From Chloroflexota bacterium (GTDB lineage: Bacteria > Chloroflexota > Dormibacteria > CF-121), in assembly GCA_005880875.1 (NCBI GenBank), contig VBJI01000005.1, positions 1 to 39,587 on the forward strand: a stretch of 39,587 nucleotides of DNA, read 5' to 3'. Below are positions 34,817-39,587 of the stretch, piece after piece. The notes beneath the pieces were generated by a model. The model did not search any database, was not told the DNA's origin, and saw nothing but the letters and a program-made list of their open reading frames with translations. Numbering within the stretch: position 1 is the stretch's first letter; every line of letters starts with the position of its first letter. The position numbers were made by a program, and so were the translations under genes.

Positions 34817-36214
34817 ATGAGCGAGTTAGCCCGGCGGTACGACGCGGTGAACCTGGTCGCCGATCCACTGCACGGCTACATCAAAATCACCAAGCGGGCT
34901 CGCGGCGATAGCGAGGCCGCGGAGCAGGACCTGCTCGACCATCCCTGGCTGCAGCGCCTGCGGCGAATTCATCAGCTGCAGTCGGCCTGGTGGGTGTTCC
35001 CCGGTGGCGAGCATTCGCGGTTTCAGCACGCGCTGGGGGCGATGCACCTCAGCGGCGGGTGGGCGGGGCAACTCTATCCCAACCTCTCGGCGCTGCACCC
35101 CAACGTACCGTCGGCGGCCTGCGTCGAGGAGACACTCCGGGTGGCTGGGCTGCTGCACGACATCGGGCATGGGCCGTTCGGCCATTTCTTCGACCAGAAT
35201 TACCTCGACCGCTACGCGATCGACCACGAGATCATCGGCCGCGTCCTGATCGAAGGCGAGCTGGCGTCCACCATCACGGCGCTCCGCGCCAGCCCGAGCG
35301 GCCCGTTCGGACCGGGTGAGCGCATCGACCCACGCTGGATCGCCGAGCTGATCGCCGAACCGCCGCTGCCCGACCCCGTGCCGGGTTGGGTGCGGGCGCT
35401 GAAGCCCATTCTCAATGGCATGTATACCGCCGACAACCTCGATTACGTGCCACGGGACGCCTACATGTGCGGCGTCAAGGTCGGACCGGTCGACATCGAG
35501 CGTTTGCTGCATTACTCATTCCTGGACCCTCAGGGGATGCTGCTGCATCAGCATGGCGCCCAGGCGCTGCTGCTCTTTCTGAACGCCCGCCTCTACCTCT
35601 ACAACAACATCTATTACCACCGCACCGTGCGGCGCATCGACCTCCATATGCGGGAGATCTTCCGGGAGACGATCGAGCGGATTCTTCCCGGCAACCCGCT
35701 CGACCAGCTCGACAGATACCAGGAGCTGACGGACTGGTCCCTGATCGACACCGTCGACGGCTGGCGGCACCAGGGAGGCCGCGCCGCCGCGCTCTCAAAG
35801 GAATGGAGCCGCATCGTCCGTCGCGAGCTCAAGTGGCGGCTGATCTTCGAGGATTATTACGAGTTCTCCAACCTGGAGGACAGCTTTCTCTATCCGGAAC
35901 CCGCGGTCTACGTCCGGCGTATCCGAGAGGCGCTCCCGCCGTCGCTCGCCAAGGCATCCTTCGAGGTCGACCTGGCTTCGGTCGATCCGAGGCCGCAGAA
36001 TCCCTTCAACGACCCCTTCCCGGTCGCGATCTACAACCCGGTGAGCCGGTCGGTCGAACGCAGCGCGGTCGCGGACCTGTTCCGCCGGCTGCCGATCCGC
36101 ACCACGTTGCTGCGGGTCTTCACGGACGAGACCGCGCGGGTGGACGAGCTGCGGCAGGCCGTCGAGCGGGCGCTGTACCGGCGCGATTCGAGCCTGACGG
36201 AGGCGGTGCCCTGA
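34817..36214 (+). CDS. HD-domain phosphohydrolase (SAMHD1-like)
   Basis: The 465-residue protein has the HD metal centre: H66/H71 (HSRFQHALGAMHL), H114-D115 (GLLHDIGHGPFGHFF) and D206 in the YTADNLDYVPRD region. This layout, with the (A/S)DNLDY-type motif, fits the SAMHD1/YdhJ class of dNTP triphosphohydrolases. It probably acts on nucleotides, controlling dNTP level or nucleotide signals, but the substrate is not proven. Its stop overlaps the ATG of xseA (TGATG), so it is in an operon with the exonuclease VII genes, which suits a link to DNA metabolism. Confidence 0.87.
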   Translation: MSELARRYDAVNLVADPLHGYIKITKRARGDSEAAEQDLLDHPWLQRLRRIHQLQSAWWVFPGGEHSRFQHALGAMHLSGGWAGQLYPNLSALHPNVPSAACVEETLRVAGLLHDIGHGPFGHFFDQNYLDRYAIDHEIIGRVLIEGELASTITALRASPSGPFGPGERIDPRWIAELIAEPPLPDPVPGWVRALKPILNGMYTADNLDYVPRDAYMCGVKVGPVDIERLLHYSFLDPQGMLLHQHGAQALLLFLNARLYLYNNIYYHRTVRRIDLHMREIFRETIERILPGNPLDQLDRYQELTDWSLIDTVDGWRHQGGRAAALSKEWSRIVRRELKWRLIFEDYYEFSNLEDSFLYPEPAVYVRRIREALPPSLAKASFEVDLASVDPRPQNPFNDPFPVAIYNPVSRSVERSAVADLFRRLPIRTTLLRVFTDETARVDELRQAVERALYRRDSSLTEAVP

Positions 36215-37465
36215 TGGCGATCCAGCCGCAGGAGGCTTCGCGGTGGACACGTGTGGTTCACGCTCAAGGACGCGTCGGCGGCGGTCGGCGCCGTGATCTT
36301 CAGCAGTACGGCGCGGCGACTGCCGTTCCTGCCCGAGAATGGCCAGGAACTCGTGGTGACCTGCCAGGTCGATTACCACGTCCAGTACGGTCGCGTCAAC
36401 CTGGTGGTAAGCAAGCTGGACTATGACGGGGCGGGGAAGCTGCGGGCGGCGATCGAGCAGCTCAAGCGCCGTCTCGAAGCGGAGGGCGCGTTCGCGACAG
36501 CGCGCAAGCGGGCGCTGCCGTTTCTGCCGCGCTGCATTGCCCTGATCACCTCGCCCAGCGGCGCTGTCATCCACGACCTGCAGCAGACGGTTTGGGAACG
36601 GTTTCCCAATATGCGGCTCGTCCTCTACCCGGCCCTGGTGCAGGGCACCGCGTCGCAGCGAAGCCTGGTAGCGGCGCTGCGTCAGTGTGACCAGGACCAG
36701 CTGGCCGACGTCGTCATCGTGGCCCGGGGCGGCGGGAGCTTCGAGGAGCTGATGGCGTTCAACCAGGAAGCCGTGGTGCGCGCCGTCCAGGCCATGCGGA
36801 TTCCGGTCGTCACGGCGCTGGGCCATACGTCCGACCGGACCCTGGCCGACCTGGTGGCCGACCGGGAGGCGCGAACCCCCACCGCCGCCGCCGAGATCGT
36901 GGTGCCGAAAAAATCGGATCTCCTCCATCACCTCGAGGAGCGCCGCCAACGGCTCCAGCGAGCCGGGTTGATCTTCCTGATCGGGCCGGCACACCAGCTG
37001 GCGCTCCGGCAACAATCGCTGGCCCGCCTGGCCCGTGACCTTCACCAGCGCCGGCGTGAACGGATCGCCCATCTCGACGGCATGCTTCGCCAGCGTGACC
37101 CGCGCGAGGTGCTGCGACACCGCGAGCGTTCGTTACTGGAGTGCGGCCGACGATTGGCGCAGGTGCGTGACGCGACGGCGCAACGGATCGCGGGCAGCCG
37201 CCTGCAGACGGCAGGGCTGCGCGAGCGGTTGGTAGGCCTCGCCGGACGCGGTCTGCGCGAGCGGCTGGGCGTGCTGCAGAGCCGGTCCGCGCGGCTCGGC
37301 GCGCTGGCGCCGGAGCAGACGCTGAAGCGTGGTTACAGCATCTGCACAGATGCGGGCAGCGGCAGCATCATTCGCGAGGCAGTTCAGGCCCGGCGCGGGC
37401 AGGCGGTCAGGGTTTTGCTATCAGCCGGCCGGCTCGACGCCAGCGTCGACGAGGCGGTCGAGTGA
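36214..37465 (+). pseudogene. xseA: Exodeoxyribonuclease VII large subunit, N-terminus damaged
   Basis: From ATG 36214 the frame gives MAIQPQEAS, a plausible XseA start, then runs into unrelated residues. From about 36246 another frame gives HVWFTLKDASAAVGAVIFSS, the OB-fold middle of XseA, and continues through ITSPSGAVIHDLQQ, VIVARGGGSFEELMAFN, TALGHTSDRTLADLVADREA and the helical C-terminus with LKRGYSI. About 40-45 residues between the start and the GHVWFTLKD segment are absent, including the usual YSVSELNRYI and GEISNF parts, and the frame is lost. The pattern is an out-of-frame deletion, true or from assembly. The first usable in-frame start after it is near 36251. The stop overlaps xseB by four bases. 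Confidence 0.88.
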
Positions 37466-37752
37466 GCGTGGACGCGTCGCTTACCTATGAGCAGGCGCTG
37501 GCGCAGCTGGATACGACCCTGCGGGCCTTAGAGGAGGGCAAGCTCAGCCTGGAAGATGCGATTGCGGCCGTCGCGCGCGGCCGCGAATATCTCGAGCTCT
37601 GCGAGCGCAAGCTGGAAGAGGCGCGGCAGCGGATCGAGAGCCTGCCGGTGCGCGAAGAACCGCTTACCGGGGAAGACGCGCCGCATCCGGCGACGGTCGC
37701 CGAGTTGCGTGGACGTACTCCGGATACGCCGCAGGGGGAAATCCCCTTCTAG
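37462..37752 (+). CDS. xseB: Exodeoxyribonuclease VII small subunit
   Basis: The 96-residue protein starts at GTG 37462 and shows the XseB pattern: LTYEQALAQLDTTLRALEEG, then LSLEDAIAAVARGREYLELC and KLEEARQRIE. Several XseB copies bind one XseA to form exonuclease VII, which degrades single-stranded DNA. The C-terminal tail is longer than in E. coli. It is intact although the partner xseA gene is damaged here. The stop overlaps the convergent bldD-like gene within CTAG. Confidence 0.9.
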   Translation: MSVDASLTYEQALAQLDTTLRALEEGKLSLEDAIAAVARGREYLELCERKLEEARQRIESLPVREEPLTGEDAPHPATVAELRGRTPDTPQGEIPF

Positions 37753-38282
37753 GGATTTTCTTCGGGTTCGGGTGGGGCCTCGCGCTCGACCTCCGGTCGC
37801 TCGGTGGGACTCGAACCCGGCCGGAAAACGCCCCATTCGTTGAGTGACCGGCGGAGCATTTCCGGCGTGGTCTTGTAAGCGGCGGCCAGTTGCTCGAGGT
37901 CGTCACTGCGAAAAGTCACGACCGGGGTGTTGAAGTCCTGACGCTGCTGCTGCAGCCTCGCCACGTGACGGGCGAGGATCGATCCCTGGCGTTCCGGGAG
38001 TCCCTGAAGCTGGCTCAGGTCGATCGCCATCTTTGGCGGCAGCGCGGGCTCCCCGGCGCCTTCCATCTCTTCCGGAAGGAGCTGATTGACCGGGACGCTG
38101 TACAGGGTGGCGATCTGATGCAGCCGGGTGACCGAGATATTGCGGTCGCCGCGCTCATAGGCGGCGAGCAGCGAGCCCTTGAGGCGTTTATTCGAGAGGA
38201 CCTCAACCTGCTGCAGCGTCAGGCCGCGCTGCTTCCGTAGGCTGCGCAGCCTGGCCCCCACTTTTCGCGAGTACCCGTCCAT
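37749..38282 (-). CDS. BldD-like transcriptional regulator with c-di-GMP signature
   Basis: The 177-residue protein matches Streptomyces BldD in both domains. The XRE-type DNA-binding domain (about 5-72) has GARLRSLRKQRGLTLQQVE and LAAYERGDRNISVTRLHQIA. The C-terminal domain carries R114-Q-D116, eight residues, then R125-S-D-D128, which is the RxD-x8-RxxD motif that binds c-di-GMP in BldD, at the same residue numbers. In Streptomyces a c-di-GMP tetramer joins two BldD molecules to repress development genes. The acidic, Pro-rich tail is an addition. A strong promoter and a structured leader lie upstream, and an inverted repeat in the leader may be a self-control site. Confidence 0.85.
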   Translation of the reverse strand: MDGYSRKVGARLRSLRKQRGLTLQQVEVLSNKRLKGSLLAAYERGDRNISVTRLHQIATLYSVPVNQLLPEEMEGAGEPALPPKMAIDLSQLQGLPERQGSILARHVARLQQQRQDFNTPVVTFRSDDLEQLAAAYKTTPEMLRRSLNEWGVFRPGSSPTERPEVEREAPPEPEENP

Positions 38283-38299
38283 TGGAGTCCCCCTTGACT

Positions 38300-38315
38300 G
38301 ACTGTGACCAGTCTA
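38300..38315 (-). promoter_or_regulatory. Inverted repeat with -10-like box upstream of the bldD-like gene
   Basis: GACTG-TGAC-CAGTC (38300-38313) is an inverted repeat that overlaps a minus-strand TAGACT (38315-38310). No -35 fits. It could be a secondary promoter with an operator, perhaps for autoregulation. Confidence 0.35.
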
Positions 38316-38359
38316 GCTCAGAATGCGACGTGGACAGAAATTTTCGACACCTCGAAGCC

Positions 38360-38404
38360 GGAGGGTGGCGGGGGGCTCGTTCTCAAGGAACGACACCACC
38401 TTCC
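38360..38404 (-). ncRNA. Structured 5' leader of the bldD-like mRNA
   Basis: The predicted leader starts near 38407. In minus-strand order GGAAGGTGG (38404-38396) can pair with CCACCCTCC (38368-38360) with one A-C mismatch, and inside it TCGTTC (38393-38388) pairs with GAACGA (38382-38377) around a 5-base loop. The long hairpin in a roughly 125-base leader suggests post-transcriptional control, but no known riboswitch is recognised. Confidence 0.4.
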
Positions 38405-38413
38405 GTGGCCGTC

Positions 38414-38442
38414 ATTATGGAGTGTGGAGGGCGCCCTGTCAA
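38414..38442 (-). promoter_or_regulatory. Strong sigma-70 promoter of the bldD-like gene
   Basis: On the minus strand TTGACA (38442-38437), a 17-base spacer and CATAAT (38419-38414) are a near-consensus promoter. It begins 12 bases after the stop of the TPR gene, so the bldD-like gene can be transcribed separately from it. Confidence 0.7.
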
Positions 38443-38453
38443 GTCCTGCTTAC

Positions 38454-39587
38454 TCACGCATCGAGGCTACTTAACGCCCCAGCGTAAGTGCTGGATCCCC
38501 GACCCGCTTCGTAGGCCTGGCGGAAATGGAGCGCCGCCTGGGCGGCATCCCCCTCGGCCTCCAGCGCGCGGGCGAAATCGTAGGTGACCCGGGCGCGCAG
38601 GTCCGGGTTGTCGATGGTCACGGCGACCTCGAGGGCGCGCTCGAAGTGGCGGTGCGCCGCGTCCCGGCGGTCGAGGGCGTGGGCGACTCGTCCCGCCGCG
38701 CGGTGGACGGCCACCACCGCCAGAGGATCGTTCGCGCGGGCCAACAGTTCGATCGCCTCGTCGATAAGATCGCTGGCCCGCCCCAATTCTTTGCGCTCCA
38801 GAGCGGACTCAGCCATGCCGGCGACCAGATGCGGGAGAAGCTCGCGCTCGTCGATACGGCGCAGCTGCTGGGCGCCTTCGGTGAACAGTCGCTCGGCCTC
38901 GACGGCCCGCCCCTGCTGCAGCAGCATGTCCCCCATGTTCAGGCGCAGCTGCCCGGTCATGCGCACGTCGCGGAGCGTCTCGAAGATGCGCAGTCCCTTC
39001 TGGGCATAGGACAGGGCCCGAGCGTACTGGCCGGTCTGGCGCAGCGACAAGGCCAGCCCTTCGTAGATTCCGGCCAGCGCCGCCATGTCGAGCACCTGCT
39101 CGGCGGCGGTCATCGCCGATTCGTATGCGCTGATCGCCTCGATCGGCTGGCCGGCGACGTAATGAAGATTCGCGCGGTGGCCGAGGATCCGAGCCTTGAG
39201 GGCCGGATCTTGAAGGCCAGCGGACTCGTAGCACTCGAAGGCTCGATCGAACCATTGGCCGGCGGCGTGCGGCCGCCGCTGCAGGTAATGAACGCTGCCC
39301 ATGCGGTCATACAGCTCCGCCAGCAGCTGATGGGCCTTCGATCGCTCCGCGGCGGTGATCGCCTCCTCCAGCAGCGGCCTGGCATCCTCCGGCCGGCCCA
39401 ACTTCAACTGCGCCGTCGCCAGTGTCAGCTGCCCCCGAGTCCGCAGGTCGAGGGGCAGCGGGCGAGCCAGGAGTCGCGTCATCAGCGACTCGGTCCGGGT
39501 CGGCTCGCCACGGTGAAGGCCGAGCTCCGCTTCCGCCAGCGTCAGCTCGAGCGCGGCCGTCGAGTCGCCCGGGTCTTCCAGGAAATA
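38454..39587 (-). CDS. TPR-repeat protein, N-terminus outside the window
   Basis: The reading frame is open to the window edge, so the visible ~377 residues are only the C-terminal part. They are made of TPR repeats, for example LLAELYDRMGSVHYLQRRPH, GHRANLHYVAGQPIEAISAY and IYEGLALSLRQTGQYARALS. The repeat style is very similar to that of the HTH-TPR regulator at 5682-6974. It may be another HTH-TPR regulator, a LuxR/MalT-like ATPase regulator, or a pure TPR protein. The missing N-terminus would decide. It stops 172 bases before the bldD-like gene, on the same strand. Confidence 0.75.
   Translation of the reverse strand, partial: YFLEDPGDSTAALELTLAEAELGLHRGEPTRTESLMTRLLARPLPLDLRTRGQLTLATAQLKLGRPEDARPLLEEAITAAERSKAHQLLAELYDRMGSVHYLQRRPHAAGQWFDRAFECYESAGLQDPALKARILGHRANLHYVAGQPIEAISAYESAMTAAEQVLDMAALAGIYEGLALSLRQTGQYARALSYAQKGLRIFETLRDVRMTGQLRLNMGDMLLQQGRAVEAERLFTEGAQQLRRIDERELLPHLVAGMAESALERKELGRASDLIDEAIELLARANDPLAVVAVHRAAGRVAHALDRRDAAHRHFERALEVAVTIDNPDLRARVTYDFARALEAEGDAAQAALHFRQAYEAGRGSSTYAGALSSLDA

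Noticed and set aside
38282-38587. Plus-strand frame (101 codons) before the TPR gene
   Set aside because: It has no ribosome-binding site and overlaps the minus-strand promoter and leader of the bldD-like gene; amino acid content is random-looking.

Overview
The window is a GC-rich, densely coded bacterial chromosome segment of about 39.6 kb. Genes sit in short same-strand operons, often with ATGA, GTGA or TGATG overlaps. The gene content suggests a Gram-positive-type (Terrabacteria) aerobe: UPF0182, DUF3048 and BldD-like proteins, a b6c-type cytochrome complex, an aa3-type oxidase with an actinobacterial-style subunit IV, and several TATACT-like -10 boxes placed right before start codons. 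Chloroflexota or Dormibacterota seems the best guess, but this is an inference without a marker gene. I saw no rRNA, tRNA, CRISPR array, insertion sequence or phage gene.

Layout. 0-4.7 kb: PHP phosphoesterase, a frameshifted Bax-inhibitor-1-like protein, a DUF3048 lipoprotein, CoxG with a MobA-like nucleotidyltransferase, a small membrane protein and an ArsN1-like acetyltransferase. 4.7-7.2 kb: a signalling locus with an HTH-TPR regulator, an overlapping REC/HD-GYP gene and, divergently, a tiny gene for a 26-residue secretory-looking peptide with its own promoter, leader hairpin and terminator. 7.3-11.5 kb: FmdB-type zinc ribbon, enolase and a broken UPF0182 gene. 12-16 kb: a class A penicillin-binding protein with a zinc-ribbon head, and nicotinamidase plus nicotinate phosphoribosyltransferase for NAD salvage. 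16-18.7 kb: fabH-accD-accA for fatty-acid initiation. 18.8-21.9 kb: Hsp20, YjbQ and a GH15 glucoamylase-like enzyme. 22-31.2 kb: a respiratory block with Rieske protein, cytochrome b, subunit IV, a tri-haem cytochrome c, small membrane proteins, a CoxB-cupredoxin fusion, CtaD, a CtaA-CtaB fusion with a damaged C-terminus, subunit IV, a plastocyanin-like lipoprotein and a DUF3465 lipoprotein. 31.2-37.8 kb: birA-EamA, a thiolase, a SAMHD1-like HD phosphohydrolase, and xseA (damaged)-xseB. 37.7-39.6 kb: a BldD-like regulator and the C-terminal part of a second TPR protein.

Functional links. The respiratory block would carry electrons from quinol through Rieske/cytochrome b and the tri-haem cytochrome, or cupredoxins, to CuA and the oxygen-reducing subunit. 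BirA may biotinylate the AccB partner of AccA/AccD, which is not in this window. The most novel-looking element is the HTH-TPR regulator beside a gene for a secreted-type short peptide, arranged like RRNPP peptide-sensing pairs. It is coupled to a degenerate HD-GYP protein, and the same window holds a BldD homologue with an intact c-di-GMP-binding signature. A connection between the two loci is an inference.

Caution. Three conserved genes (UPF0182 at two points, ctaB, xseA) lack internal or N-terminal segments with loss of frame, and a BI-1 gene has a short indel. Either several genes are decaying or the assembly has systematic small deletions.
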